A DNA stretch of 64,000 nucleotides, taken from assembly GCF_034092395.1 (NCBI RefSeq), contig NZ_CP139301.1:62001-126000 (forward strand), in the 5' to 3' direction. Positions 47,789 through 56,444 of the stretch are shown piece by piece (the first letter of the stretch is position 1; the number at the start of each line of letters is the position of its first letter). Source of the DNA: Prochlorococcus sp. MIT 1307 (GTDB lineage: Bacteria; Cyanobacteriota; Cyanobacteriia; PCC-6307; Cyanobiaceae). Under the pieces are notes generated by a model. The model saw only the letters and a list, made by a program, of their open reading frames with translations. It did no database searches and was not told the DNA's origin. Made by a program: the position numbers and the translations under genes.

Positions 47789-48100
47789 TTAGTGAGATAT
47801 CGAACCATTCATAATCGTGATATTGGGATCAGAAGAGTTAGTCCAGCGTAATTTACTTAACTCTTGATAGTCGCCTTTTTTATAAGTATTTGAAGCTACT
47901 TCTTTAGAGGGGAAATTCAATAATCGCAGCGAGGTGAGCGCCTTTCCCTTCAATAGTTTTTGTATCGAAGCCTTTAGCAGCAACCTTGCTACCAATGGAA
48001 GAACTAACCAAAAGAGTGGAAGAGCTTGAGAAGATAGTCCAGCATTCAGAAGCAACGCTGCGATTCCAAGCCAGAAAAAGCAAATGAGTTCTGTAGTCAT
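47789..48100 (-). pseudogene. Chimera of a small membrane protein and DUF1330 debris
   Basis: The first ~36 residues (ELICFFWLGIAALLLNAGLS) match 33300-33458; the rest (KGDYQELSKLRWTNSS, ITIMNG) is a shifted DUF1330 end. Looks like two broken genes joined into one frame. Confidence 0.55.
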
Positions 48101-48137
48101 ACTTGCTTAACAAGAAATTTATCTTTTTTAGACATTT

Positions 48138-48530
48138 TCAACCCTTCTTCTTTGCTGGCGAAACTTCGGTTTCGAGAGTAAACGAGACGTTTTCATTAGG
48201 GTTGAAGCGATCAACTAAAGATTGGAGTTCTTCTTTTAACTGTGCCTCAGAAACAGGTTCGATTGATTCTTGGGCGATGGCTTCTTTCCAAACCTGGTCG
48301 ATGAGTTTCTCTAGTGCTGATGCTTTTATTCGTGTTATACCAATCTGCTGAATAATGACGGGCTTAGGGACTTTCCCTGGACGAAAGCCCGGAAGTCTTA
48401 TACTGCTACCCATACGGGCTATAGCAGCTTCATAACTCGACTTACAGCGGTCTGCTGGTACTTCAATATCAACAACTACTTTGTTATCAGCCAATTCATT
48501 GATTTTTACTTTCAATGCCTGCTTGCTCAT
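48138..48530 (-). CDS. Trigger factor N-terminal (ribosome-binding) domain alone
   Basis: 130 residues from Met at 48530. It carries the whole ribosome-binding domain including the signature GFRPGKVPK, then ends VSFTLETEVSPAKKKG instead of continuing into the PPIase and chaperone arms (~330 residues missing). The clean Lys-rich ending argues for a retained mini-protein rather than a random break. It could compete with full trigger factor at the ribosome exit; that is inference. Confidence 0.8.
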   Translation of the reverse strand: MSKQALKVKINELADNKVVVDIEVPADRCKSSYEAAIARMGSSIRLPGFRPGKVPKPVIIQQIGITRIKASALEKLIDQVWKEAIAQESIEPVSEAQLKEELQSLVDRFNPNENVSFTLETEVSPAKKKG

Positions 48531-48535
48531 CGACT

Positions 48536-48769
48536 TTAAGGGCATTGATCCGCTGACCTTTTGTAGACACGAGCGAATCTCTTTTCAACAAGATGTTCTT
48601 GGATATTTACGTTATTCATTGATATCTCAACAACAGCCCTGCAATACCTGTCTTTATTAGCAAGCCTAATAGCAACCTCTTCTACAGTTACTAAACCATT
48701 GAGGTAACCCCGTGTTGCTTCGGCTGGAACTGGATAAGGCTTTGCAGTCACGTAGTTTTGGCCCAACAT
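48536..48769 (-). pseudogene. Degraded SNase fragment
   Basis: RGYLNGLVTVEEVAIRLANK and VNIQEHLVEKRFARVYKR resemble the C-terminal half of the nuclease at 44067. The N-terminal catalytic part (DGDT, DTPE) is lost. Confidence 0.65.
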
Positions 48770-49159
48770 CTTTGTTAGTAAGTTCGAGAAATGGTTGGGA
48801 GCCTGCTAAGCAAGTTCTCGTATTGCTTTTGCCTCCTCAATTCCCTCATGCTCTTCCGAGAATTTAGCGATCTCTCAGGAGCAGCAAAATAGAAGGGATA
48901 TAGAAGCAGATCAGAGCCCCACAAAATCAAGCCTGAACGCTGGTTGAATGACTACATCTTGACTGTGCTGGAAAAATTACTTCGACCTATAGCTCAGAGG
49001 GAAGGAGTTTCTAGAAGATTGCATTATGGGAATGATGTAATGGTGACCAAACAATCCCTATAGAAAATTAGAGACGTAGTGTCTCGCAATTGAGCCGTTT
49101 TGGACTAGATAAAGTCTGAACCTTCGGATGAAACACCTGAATCCCTCGGAAGGACTCTT
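48770..49159. other. Region without recognised genes
   Basis: Short broken frames only. A stretch near 48985 (CTATAGCTCAGAGGG) recalls a tRNA 5' part but does not fold into a cloverleaf. Confidence 0.4.
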
Positions 49160-49500
49160 TATTTCGGAATTCTGTTTTCGACTCGATCTATATAAGCCAA
49201 TGATTTTTTGACGTATTCCATCCTCTTCTCAGTGGATCGAAGAGTGCGTGTCAGTTCAAACCTTCGAACTTTTCGCCATAGACGCATTATAAAATCAGGG
49301 ATAGGTTTTTTTAGGGGCATTTAAGAGGGTCGGAATAAATTAAGGAGTCGAAATAAGTAAACTAATAGCGATACCACTAACGACTGGGAAATAAAAAGTT
49401 GAGTTTTCTTCCTTTGAAATACTTTATCTGGCAGTTGTCCTAAACCTAATTATTTCATTAAGCATAAAAGAAATCTAAGGCAGCAATTGAAAAATTATAA
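49160..49500 (-). pseudogene. Decayed DUF2905 copy with its flank
   Basis: Matches 54935-55278 over about 300 bases (TTCGACTCGATCTATATAAG near the left end, LLVSxLLNLLR codons in the middle) but with frameshifts and no start. The intact gene is at 55075-55278. Confidence 0.65.
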
Positions 49501-49523
49501 ATTATTAGTGTTTTTGCATGCTT

Positions 49524-49652
49524 TTAATCTAGATCGGCCTTGCTTTCTTCTACTGCCTTTCTACCTTCTTTAAGCGTTTGTCGAATCCACCAAATTGAGA
49601 TTGCAATTATAACAAGAGCTAGCAAAGCTATCGAAGTTATTGATGGATTCAT
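49524..49652 (-). CDS. Single-helix peptide (42 aa)
   Basis: MNPSITSIALLALVIIAISI then WWIRQTLKEGRKAVEESK. Similar in plan to 56700-56876 (helix with WWI, then charged). Probably a real small membrane protein. Confidence 0.5.
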   Translation of the reverse strand: MNPSITSIALLALVIIAISIWWIRQTLKEGRKAVEESKADLD

Positions 49653-49818
49653 AATTCTAGGCTGTTTGCATAATCTCTAAGGATTTCTGACTTCTGGTGT
49701 GGTTGAATCTCTTGCTGGTATGTCTTGCACAACCCAAAGAACTTAGCCTGGAAGAGTTCATTGTGGTTTTTGAGATCTACAGTCATAGTTATTAGTTACC
49801 TGCTGTTTTCTTTGATTC

Positions 49819-50208
49819 TTATACCCGGCTATATCCACATTTGCTTTCAAAGATTTTCAAAGGTAGACCAGTTGCCTCCATAGCAGCTTTGCATTTATTC
49901 CCTACAGTTCCATATACCTCTACGGTGAAACTATCACCTAGTTTTGCGTGCCCTTTTAAATATTCTCCAACAGGTGGATTAGCGAGGTGTGCAAGGAACG
50001 CATTATCATTTTTGTACACCTCTGACCATGTAAAGCAAAGAGGGTTGTCTGGATCCTGGTCAAAAGTGTGATGCAACATTCCTGGTTCAGAAGCTTCTAC
50101 AGCGGCATCAGTTTTAGTTGCTAGCTCTAAATATTCCTCAACCTTGCCTGGCTTAACTTGAATACGAGCAATAAGGATAAAAGGAGTTGAATTATCAAAT
50201 GTCGGCAT
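49819..50208 (-). CDS. ABM-type (antibiotic biosynthesis monooxygenase) domain protein
   Basis: 129 residues from Met at 50208. FILIARIQVKPGKVEEYLEL, ASEPGMLHHTFDQDPDNP and FTWSEVYKNDNAFLAHLANP are the typical ABM dimeric alpha/beta barrel. An extra C-terminal segment has two Cys. Substrate unknown; family members act on quinols or haem. Confidence 0.85.
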   Translation of the reverse strand: MPTFDNSTPFILIARIQVKPGKVEEYLELATKTDAAVEASEPGMLHHTFDQDPDNPLCFTWSEVYKNDNAFLAHLANPPVGEYLKGHAKLGDSFTVEVYGTVGNKCKAAMEATGLPLKIFESKCGYSRV

Positions 50209-50883
50209 AAACTTATTTCGATTAAATGGAAGTATCTCACATTTCAAATATATTAGCTGTGTCAGAGGACAACTCTTTAGGCTCTGCTGACAAGCAGCAT
50301 TGTCATGAATTCTGGTTGCAGTTGGTCGATCAGGAAAAGGTAGTAATCAAAGACCTCACTTGCAAAAAAAACATACTCACTTTCTTACTTGCTGATCTCT
50401 TTCTCATTTACATCCTTCTTTCAATTTTCTAAATTAACTATTTAATTGTTAGTGTTTTCATCTCAAGCGCTGAGCCATCAGGGGATTTCGTATAGAGAAA
50501 ATAAGGGGGGCACAGCAGCGGGTGTGTTTCTGAGACGTCAAAGTATGCCCTCGTCAAAAAGAAATGATCAGATTAATTGTCTTGGCTTCCTTCCTTACCT
50601 TGATAGTTTCCGCTATAAGACGATTGTTTATCTCTCTGCGACCTAAACAACCGTTGTCGATGTGCAAGCCATGGACGACGACTATGACTGGTTTGAGTTT
50701 CTCCTTCATTTCCAATGACAGAAACGAACTTCGAACTTGAACCGAAATGGTTTAAGGGAAGTCGAGACCGAGGCTACAGAGGGACGCTTAACAGCGAACA
50801 ACATATTCCCGGCTCTTGCGTCTATAAACGATTCAAGACCTTTGGGACTCAGAAAAAAACAACGAGAGTATCGCCGCTTCATT
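50209..50883. other. Region with only doubtful frames
   Basis: Several overlapping short frames exist (for example 50226-50432 with a hydrophobic end) but none has a convincing start, ribosome site or paralogue. It may include the promoters of the ABM gene and of the membrane pair at 50884. Confidence 0.4.
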
Positions 50884-51078
50884 ATGGAATCTATCAAATT
50901 CTGGCAAAACCTTTCTGACGAGAACAAGTCATTGGTTAAAGGAATTGCTCTTGCAGCATTTGGCCTTTATGTCCTCTTGCAGCTTGCAACTTTATTGTTG
51001 CCAATGGCAATTATTGCAGGCATTGGCTATTGGGCTTACAAAGCATTCATCGATAAAAATCCAAAGGTTTTTAAATGA
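50884..51078 (+). CDS. Small membrane protein (64 aa)
   Basis: MESIKFWQNLSDENKSLVKG then GIALAAFGLYVLLQLATLLL and a second helix. I chose this ATG because the in-frame upstream part is not protein-like. Overlaps the next gene by four bases. Confidence 0.6.
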   Translation: MESIKFWQNLSDENKSLVKGIALAAFGLYVLLQLATLLLPMAIIAGIGYWAYKAFIDKNPKVFK

Positions 51079-51254
51079 CTCTTTTTGCTGTTTCTGGAAT
51101 GATTACTCCTCTGGAATTAGGAGTAGCAATATTCGCTGGACTTGCTTTTTTAATTACTTTTGTCATCGCTTCCGCTGGCGGTGGATTCCAAGATCTTGTT
51201 AAAACCACCTTGGATAATGATGCCGCTGCAAGAAAGAGAAAAGGAGTTGGATAA
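51075..51254 (+). CDS. Small membrane protein (59 aa)
   Basis: ELGVAIFAGLAFLITFVIAS then GGGFQDLVKTTLDND and a basic tail. ATG overlaps the previous stop, so the two helix proteins form a coupled pair. Confidence 0.6.
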   Translation: MTLFAVSGMITPLELGVAIFAGLAFLITFVIASAGGGFQDLVKTTLDNDAAARKRKGVG

Positions 51255-51346
51255 AAAGACTAGTTATCTGATTCACTGATCAATAATTGACTTTGTGCTG
51301 TACTGCTCCAAGCAAGCAATAATGCGATCGTTGGGCAAAAAACTAA

Positions 51347-51532
51347 ATGGAATTTCTACTTGCCATAGGTATTCCTCTTGTTGTTTTAGGACTGGTTTAT
51401 ATCCTTATCAGTGAGAATCAAGGACTTCCTTTGTGGTTGGAAAGGCTGACGGATAGGAGTGGTTCAATTTGGACTTTTGGAATCATATTGATCGCTGTTC
51501 TTTCTATCGTTAAATTCGCAAGCAATAATTAG
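51347..51532 (+). CDS. Small membrane protein (61 aa)
   Basis: MEFLLAIGIPLVVLGLVYIL, a loop with LERLTDRSGS, and a second helix. Overlaps the end of the convergent DUF2839-like gene by four bases. Confidence 0.55.
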   Translation: MEFLLAIGIPLVVLGLVYILISENQGLPLWLERLTDRSGSIWTFGIILIAVLSIVKFASNN

Positions 51533-51714
51533 CCACGTGTGTAGTAATGAATTACGTCATAAATCAGATAAAGCACAAAAGCCGCGCCTAGATATAAGCC
51601 GAGCCTGGGACCTTTGAATAATGAATTGAAGGAATTTGAGTTTTCTTCTTTTTTCCCTTTTTTCTTTCGCTTGGGCGGTAGTCCTTGCTCTTTTCGTCGT
51701 TTGGCTTCTCCCAT
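51529..51714 (-). CDS. DUF2839-like small membrane protein, copy 2
   Basis: MGEAKRRKEQGLPPKRKKKG and the same helix as 27932-28117; only a few residues differ. It is part of a ~590-bp inverted duplicate (27526-28117 versus 51529-52120) that includes the RNA unit. Confidence 0.7.
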   Translation of the reverse strand: MGEAKRRKEQGLPPKRKKKGKKEENSNSFNSLFKGPRLGLYLGAAFVLYLIYDVIHYYTRG

Positions 51715-51779
51715 GAATCTGATTGGTTTTCATGTCTCCATCATGGCCCTTACAGATACGTACTTCAATCAATATCCAA

Positions 51780-52028
51780 TAAGAAAGCCTCCTGCGCAGA
51801 AAAGAGGCTTTCTTGTTAAGACTGATTGATCCCCCATCACCCGGCCACGAAAAGTTAGTGGGTGTCAAGATCAAAGGGGGACAGTCGTAACACTAGATAT
51901 AGATTTGACTTAACCTGTCTTTAACTTCAGACACCAGTTGTAGTAGGACTTGATTTTCTGTTGAATTCCGCTTAGAAAATAAGCTCCCCATCACCTAGGT
52001 CCTGCGCGTTTCGCAAGGGCCTTTTTTA
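51780..52028 (+). ncRNA. Candidate multicopy RNA unit, copy N4
   Basis: TTGATCCCCCATCACCCGGC at 51826, centre ~85% like N1 by eye (GTCGTAACACTAGATATAGA shared), AGCTCCCCATCACC at 51982 and the GGTCC...GGGCC terminator with T-run at 52022. The left edge has a GCCTC/GAGGC hairpin. Inverted relative to N1. Confidence 0.55.
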
Positions 52029-52124
52029 TTGTCTAGGCCTCAGCACCTTCCAGTTAATGAAAGTGAGACCTGTCAGGCTGACCACCACATAGATTCAATC
52101 ATCAAAGGGCGCCCAAAACATTTT
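52029..52124 (-). pseudogene. Broken copy of the 31-residue membrane peptide, second
   Basis: MFWAPFDD-stop-IYVVVSLTGLTF then INWKVLRPRQ; TGA at codon nine. Confidence 0.6.
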
Positions 52125-52153
52125 TAGCTCTGGTGAATATCCGTCAGTGTTCG

Positions 52154-52384
52154 TTAATCCTGCATTGGTAAGAAATCCTGTTCCACTGCATTGCCCCTGC
52201 CCTCTACTCGATCAATTGAGTCAATAGATTTCATTACATAATTCCTGACATAAATCGCACGTTTTTCTCGACGTTGCTCTTGAACTTTCATGTGACGCAA
52301 TGTACGAGACAACTCATTCCTGCGCACTCGCCTCCATTGATGCAACAGTTGGTCCCGAAGCGTTCGGTGCCGACGACTCATCAA
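52154..52384 (-). CDS. Basic Arg-rich protein (76 aa), uncertain
   Basis: MSRRHRTLRDQLLHQWRRVR and on, very Arg/Gln-rich, mixed helical. Could bind nucleic acid. No paralogue in the window; base composition is a little richer in G+C than around it. Confidence 0.35.
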   Translation of the reverse strand: MMSRRHRTLRDQLLHQWRRVRRNELSRTLRHMKVQEQRREKRAIYVRNYVMKSIDSIDRVEGRGNAVEQDFLPMQD

Positions 52385-52407
52385 TAAGATTGCATTCTGA
52401 GTCCATA

Positions 52408-52551
52408 TTATTCTGAATTTTCTTGTTCAGTTCCTTTTGCTGTAACAACAGTTTGTTGTGTCTCTATCTCTGCCTGGTCAATCGCTATTGCACGCTTTGC
52501 ACCACCTTGATTAGTCGAGGAGCAATCACGAACTAACAGATCACGATTCAT
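52408..52551 (-). CDS. Small protein (47 aa), uncertain
   Basis: MNRDLLVRDCSSTNQGGAKR then AIAIDQAEIETQQTVVTAKG. Lies just upstream of the Arg-rich frame on the same strand. Open frame with ATG, but no other support. Confidence 0.3.
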   Translation of the reverse strand: MNRDLLVRDCSSTNQGGAKRAIAIDQAEIETQQTVVTAKGTEQENSE

Positions 52552-52720
52552 CTATTCGCAGGTCGGACAAACGAAAGCTTGAAATAGTTGACAAATGCAC
52601 ACTGGAGTAGCTAGTACAGATGTACTGCCAGGAAAACATGGCTCCAGCTTCCTCTCCTTATGCCGTTTTTCGTGCGTCTGACTGGAGTCCTGTGGTAGCA
52701 GAACCTATTGGACTCGGTCA

Positions 52721-53002
52721 ATGCCTACGTATCCAACCCAAAAAGTACTATCCCCAAAGAGATATTCAGAAGAAAAGCAATGGGAATACCTTGGGGAAGG
52801 TTCCCCCAAAAAGTTACGTTCAGCTTGCGTTTGCCTGATATGCCAACACTTCAATTATGTAGGCGACAAGCATTGTCATACTCTTCTCACTTGCCAAGTC
52901 AACCAACGACTCATCCCATATGGCGAGCATCTGACTTCACGGTGTCCTCTTTGGATGCCGCGACACGAGAAAGAGATTGGTTGGTGTCCCGAGGCGGCTT
53001 AA
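52721..53002 (+). CDS. Zinc-ribbon-like small protein
   Basis: 93 residues. A Cys/His-rich core CVCLICQHFNYVGDKHCHTL then CQVNQ...HLTSRCPLW suggests a metal-bound fold. A decayed copy with the same Cys pattern is at 59830-60120. Start chosen at 52721; the start is not certain. Confidence 0.5.
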   Translation: MPTYPTQKVLSPKRYSEEKQWEYLGEGSPKKLRSACVCLICQHFNYVGDKHCHTLLTCQVNQRLIPYGEHLTSRCPLWMPRHEKEIGWCPEAA

Positions 53003-53006
53003 CACT

Positions 53007-53252
53007 ATGAACCCTGAAGGATGGCTTGCTGATCCAAAAGGTATGTGGCTACTGCTCTTTCATAAAGATCCGATGTCTTGGCAGCGATGGCCCAAGTTCT
53101 ACATGGACAAGTGGAGTGTCACTCCTGTTGGCACTCCTTGCACCTTAAAAAGCAGAAGGAAAGTCGAGTTAGAACCTGCCTTAGAGACGTGGAATGAACT
53201 TATTCAAAACGGTTGGAGGAAAGTTAATGACGAATTTGGAGAAGCAGCATGA
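53007..53252 (+). CDS. DUF1651 family protein
   Basis: 81 residues, MNPEGWLADPKGMWLLLFHK then SWQRWPKFYMD, LKSRRKVELEPALETWNELI and GWRKV. The EGWLxDPKGxWxxxFHxDP start and the W..L...GW end are diagnostic of DUF1651, a family of marine picocyanobacteria. Stop overlaps the next ATG (ATGA). Function unknown. Confidence 0.85.
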   Translation: MNPEGWLADPKGMWLLLFHKDPMSWQRWPKFYMDKWSVTPVGTPCTLKSRRKVELEPALETWNELIQNGWRKVNDEFGEAA

Positions 53253-53413
53253 CTAAAGAAGAGCTTGCAATTCACATCACTAGAGCCATGTATAAAGATC
53301 GTCGCAATCTTGAGAGCTTCAATGCTTATCAAGCCATCAAGAGCTATTTTCTAGATCTAGAGATGGCTGACTTGATAGGTATAGCCAGTCAATACGGCAT
53401 CTATGTATCTTAG
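53249..53413 (+). CDS. Small protein following DUF1651 (54 aa)
   Basis: MTKEELAIHITRAMYKDRRN and LDLEMADLIGIASQYGIYV. Coupled to DUF1651 by a four-base overlap. A copy with an in-frame stop lies at 60340-60500. Confidence 0.6.
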   Translation: MTKEELAIHITRAMYKDRRNLESFNAYQAIKSYFLDLEMADLIGIASQYGIYVS

Positions 53414-53526
53414 TTTGAAGGCTTTGATTAACCGCTAATCAGGTCCTATATATCTGTACTAAATAGGCATTGATTGACCAAAGTCTCATGTTCTGCTAGG
53501 TGTGGAAGGTAGGAATTCTCACCCTA

Positions 53527-54009
53527 ATGTCTCAGTTAAAGATCAGTGTAAGCGCCAAGGCAGATGCCATGATCGCTCAACTTCAAAAGGAAATTTTCAA
53601 CAGAAGACGTAAGAAAATCACAGCTGAGGGTGTGGTTGAGTCTTTGGTTGAAAGTGGTGCAAAGTCTCAGTCAGACAAGCGTTTCGCTGCTTCTTGGAAG
53701 AACCTCATTAAGGACATCGAGAAGGCTGCAAAAGCTTCTGAGGTTCATGGCAACAAGCCAGCTAATATCAGTGCTGATGAGTGGGCGTTGATTATTTCTC
53801 ACCGTACTCGTAAAGGAACAACCGCTAAAAAGCCTGCTGCGAAAAAGGCAACAGTGAAGAAGGTTGCCACTAGAAAGCCTGCTGCGAAAAAAGCAGTGTC
53901 AAAAAAAGCAGCCCCTAAAGCAGCAGCCAAACCAGCAACTAAACCAGCCGCAGGTAGACCTGCCAGACGTGCAAGAAAAGCAAGGAAGGCAGCACCAGCA
54001 GCAGCTTAG
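53527..54009 (+). CDS. Histone H1-like DNA-binding protein, copy 1
   Basis: 160 residues. Residues 1-95 are a conserved globular part (MSQLKISVSAKADAMIAQLQ, RRRKKITAEGVVESLVESG, reminiscent of ribbon-helix-helix). Residues 96-160 are a Lys/Ala-rich tail (KKPAAKKATVKKVATRKPA...) typical of H1-like proteins. Likely binds DNA non-specifically. A second copy is at 60617-61168; the globular parts are nearly identical and the tails differ. Confidence 0.8.
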   Translation: MSQLKISVSAKADAMIAQLQKEIFNRRRKKITAEGVVESLVESGAKSQSDKRFAASWKNLIKDIEKAAKASEVHGNKPANISADEWALIISHRTRKGTTAKKPAAKKATVKKVATRKPAAKKAVSKKAAPKAAAKPATKPAAGRPARRARKARKAAPAAA

Positions 54010-54085
54010 GAAATCCCTTAAGTCAGATCCGTAAAAGCGGCTAGAGAGGTGCAATGCCCCTCCCTGACTATTTTGAGAATGGATA

Positions 54086-54240
54086 ATGAAATAGCATTGT
54101 CGAGATTGTTTTGATGCCTACGATCCAGAAAGAGGTGATCTTGCACATGGCATATCCCCTGGGACCAAAGTTGAGGAGCTTCCTGCAACTTTGGTGTGCC
54201 TTATTTTGTTGCAAAAAAAAGACGATTCAAAGGGATATTG
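54086..54240 (+). pseudogene. Rubredoxin pseudogene
   Basis: MK-stop-HCRDCFDAYDPERGDLAHGI and SPGTKVEELPATLVC. A TAG at codon three, and the second CxxC is lost. Intact relative at 62818-62973. Confidence 0.8.
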
Positions 54241-54243
54241 GGT

Positions 54244-54774
54244 ATGGCTAGACTAAATAAAGGCTTTTGGCTTTGGTGTGAGTTTTCTTCTGTAGACACT
54301 GAGTACATAATTGAGATTCAAAATAAAGTCCAAAACGAGCTTAGAGGTCCAGAATTCAAAATCCATTTGACCTTGGCTGGTCCATTCGATCAGATCACTC
54401 ATTCCTCAATCGATGGAATAAGAACCTATTGCAGTCAAAAATCTCCAATTGAGGTCAAACTCTTTAAGTACGACTATCAGGAGAAGTTCTTTCAATCATT
54501 TTTTATTGCTGTACTTCAATCAAAAGAATTAGATGGTCTGAGAAATGCAATGTTTAAAATTAATAATCAAAAGCCAACGTATCCCTACTTACCTCATATA
54601 AGCCTGGCATATGGCAATTATAAAAAGACAGTCAAAGAGAATTTAATTGCTTCGCTTCCTTGCCTAAACAATTCTATTGACATTGACAAGGTTTCTATTG
54701 TTGAGATAGGTGAGGACATAAACCTTTGGAAAGTATCAGAGCGTTTTTCTTTCAGTACTGCGGCTCTCGTTTGA
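54244..54774 (+). CDS. 2H phosphoesterase (LigT-like)
   Basis: 176 residues from Met at 54244 (MARLNKGFWLWCEF). Two HxT/Sx motifs: KIHLTLAGPF near residue 39 and PHISLAYGNY near 120, the signature of 2H phosphoesterases that act on 2'-5' or cyclic phosphates. Substrate not known. Confidence 0.85.
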   Translation: MARLNKGFWLWCEFSSVDTEYIIEIQNKVQNELRGPEFKIHLTLAGPFDQITHSSIDGIRTYCSQKSPIEVKLFKYDYQEKFFQSFFIAVLQSKELDGLRNAMFKINNQKPTYPYLPHISLAYGNYKKTVKENLIASLPCLNNSIDIDKVSIVEIGEDINLWKVSERFSFSTAALV

Positions 54775-55074
54775 AAGCAATAATTGTTCATGATTTGGTA
54801 GCCCAAGGATATTCACGGCAATAAGCTTGGTCATAGTGGACCCTTTGCCATTGTCCTTGAGCTCCATCAATATCAAGCTGATGTGTTCTTACTGAATAGG
54901 TGTTTCTAAAGCTATAAATGCCAATGTGTTTAATCTTCGACTCTATCTATATAGGTCAATGATTTTTTGACGTATTCGATCTTCTTCTTAGTGGAACGAA
55001 GACTGCTTTTTATTCCAACCTGCGAACACGCTGCCCTAGGCGCATAATTGAATCAGGGATGTTTCCTAAGGGGG

Positions 55075-55278
55075 TTAGGAGGACCGTAATAAATTAAGCA
55101 GAACTGAAACAAGCAAACTAATTGCAACACAACTAACTATTGGGAAATAAAAAGTTGAGTGTTCTCCCTTCAAAATTATGTCTCCTGGCAGTTGTCCTAC
55201 ACCCAATTGCCTTAAGTAAGGGTATAGAACACCTATAGCCGCAATTCCAAGTCCAAGAGTGATTAGCAGTTTTTGCAT
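55075..55278 (-). CDS. DUF2905 family membrane protein
   Basis: 67 residues, MQKLLITLGLGIAAIGVLYP, LGVGQLPGDIILKGE and FYFPIVSCVAISLLVSVLL. The G-LPGDI and FYFP motifs between two helices define DUF2905. Function unknown. Decayed copy at 49160-49500. Confidence 0.88.
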   Translation of the reverse strand: MQKLLITLGLGIAAIGVLYPYLRQLGVGQLPGDIILKGEHSTFYFPIVSCVAISLLVSVLLNLLRSS

Positions 55279-55514
55279 TATTTATTTCCTAAGAATCTTT
55301 TGAACAGCCAAACCAAATATGTAGTGGATTCTGCGAAAAGAAGCAGAGCAACTGTTCAAGGAACTGATTGACAGATTCTACTATTGACATTCATCCCATT
55401 TTACAGACTTTCTGAAGATGAATTATGCCACTCTAGCTGCAGTGTGTCTCTACGCATAAAGAGAAGCGGTATCGCTTTATTTGCTTAAAATATTTTTTTG
55501 ATTTCGAAACCTCA

Positions 55515-55904
55515 ATGGCTGATAAAGATCAAATTCTTTTAATCCTTGAGGAGTTTGCATCCAAGGATCGGATGGGTTCTTTCTTGATCGATAACACAAC
55601 ACCAGACTTTTTATTTATTCGCCCAAGTGGCAACCCAATAGATGCAAAAGGATTTGCAGAGATGTGGTCTTCAGGGGATCTTGTCTTAGAAACTGCTGAA
55701 ATCACTAAGGTTCATAAATTTGATTTCTTGTGTGACGACGTTGCTATGTGCGTATTCACTATGGGATCAAAATTTACTTATAAAGGAATGCCTAATAGTG
55801 ACCTGCCAACAGTAACGTCAATTTTCAAGAGGGTTGATGGTTCTTGGAAAATCAAGTGGATGCAAAGGTCAACTGGTCAATCAGATATGTCTTTGTGGAA
55901 TTAA
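55515..55904 (+). CDS. SnoaL/NTF2-like fold protein
   Basis: 129 residues, typical helix-then-strands layout: MADKDQILLILEEFASKDRM, KFDFLCDDVAMCVFTMGSKF, FKRVDGSWKIKWMQRST. The WKIKWMQRS end matches SnoaL-like/DUF4440 members. Probably a small-ligand binder or enzyme. Confidence 0.7.
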   Translation: MADKDQILLILEEFASKDRMGSFLIDNTTPDFLFIRPSGNPIDAKGFAEMWSSGDLVLETAEITKVHKFDFLCDDVAMCVFTMGSKFTYKGMPNSDLPTVTSIFKRVDGSWKIKWMQRSTGQSDMSLWN

Positions 55905-55995
55905 GAAATTACTAGTTGCAAAAACTAATGGTTTAATCTCACTCCTTTGGGTTGCAATTTGCACTTAAAAAAGAGATTGATACATCTGTGGGTTT

Positions 55996-56062
55996 TTACC
56001 ACATTCTAGTGGTACTAACCGAAATGAGTGATAATGACCGAATAATTTTCTTCGGTTTACAA
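55996..56062 (+). promoter_or_regulatory. CCGAA leader element, copy 3
   Basis: AACCGAAATGAGTGATAATG, ACCGAAT, CTTCGGTTTAC, followed by TCAAAGTAGTCGTGTA; almost identical to copy 2. Confidence 0.6.
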
Positions 56063-56118
56063 CCTTTTCGTTCTCACCTGTCAGGTTCAAAGTAGTCGTG
56101 TAACTCGCACAGGTAATC

Positions 56119-56412
56119 ATGTACACATCTCTATTCAATACTTTGATTGCTGACTCTTTCTTGTCACCTATGAGGACTGTTTATGTTGTTTCTGATAGCC
56201 AACTTGAGGAGTTCAGATGTAACCAACGTCAACAGGAACTCGACGATCTCGAAGTGTCCCGAAAAAGACTAGAGGAGACTTATCACTCACGCATCAAAAT
56301 TATTGATGAAAGAGAGCATGAGCTTCTAGAAGAGCTGAAAGCGTTAGCGCCAGGAGAAAAAAAAACTGAACTCACTGCTGAAGAAACTGAAAAGTGTGCT
56401 GTTAAGGCTTAA
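56119..56412 (+). CDS. 97-residue coiled-coil protein, copy 3
   Basis: MYTSLFNTLIADSFLSPMRT, VYVVSDSQLEEFR, and a charged helix ending EKCAVKA. More divergent in the helix than copies 1 and 2 but intact, with the same leader and 3'-UTR elements. Confidence 0.75.
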   Translation: MYTSLFNTLIADSFLSPMRTVYVVSDSQLEEFRCNQRQQELDDLEVSRKRLEETYHSRIKIIDEREHELLEELKALAPGEKKTELTAEETEKCAVKA

Positions 56413-56428
56413 TCCTTTCGACTAACTT

Positions 56429-56444
56429 AGTGATGGGGATCACT
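56429..56444 (+). promoter_or_regulatory. 3'-UTR hairpin AGTGATGGGGATCACT, copy 3
   Basis: As for copies 1 and 2; followed by a GGGCC/GGCCC terminator-like hairpin at about 56459-56480. Confidence 0.65.

Noticed and set aside
48985-49060. tRNA-like sequence
   Set aside because: CTATAGCTCAGAGGG recalls a tRNA D-arm region, but no acceptor stem or T arm can be paired.
50715-50918. Several overlapping frames around 50.8 kb
   Set aside because: None has a plausible start or family. Only the short membrane protein from 50884 has a helix, a coupled neighbour and a sensible start.
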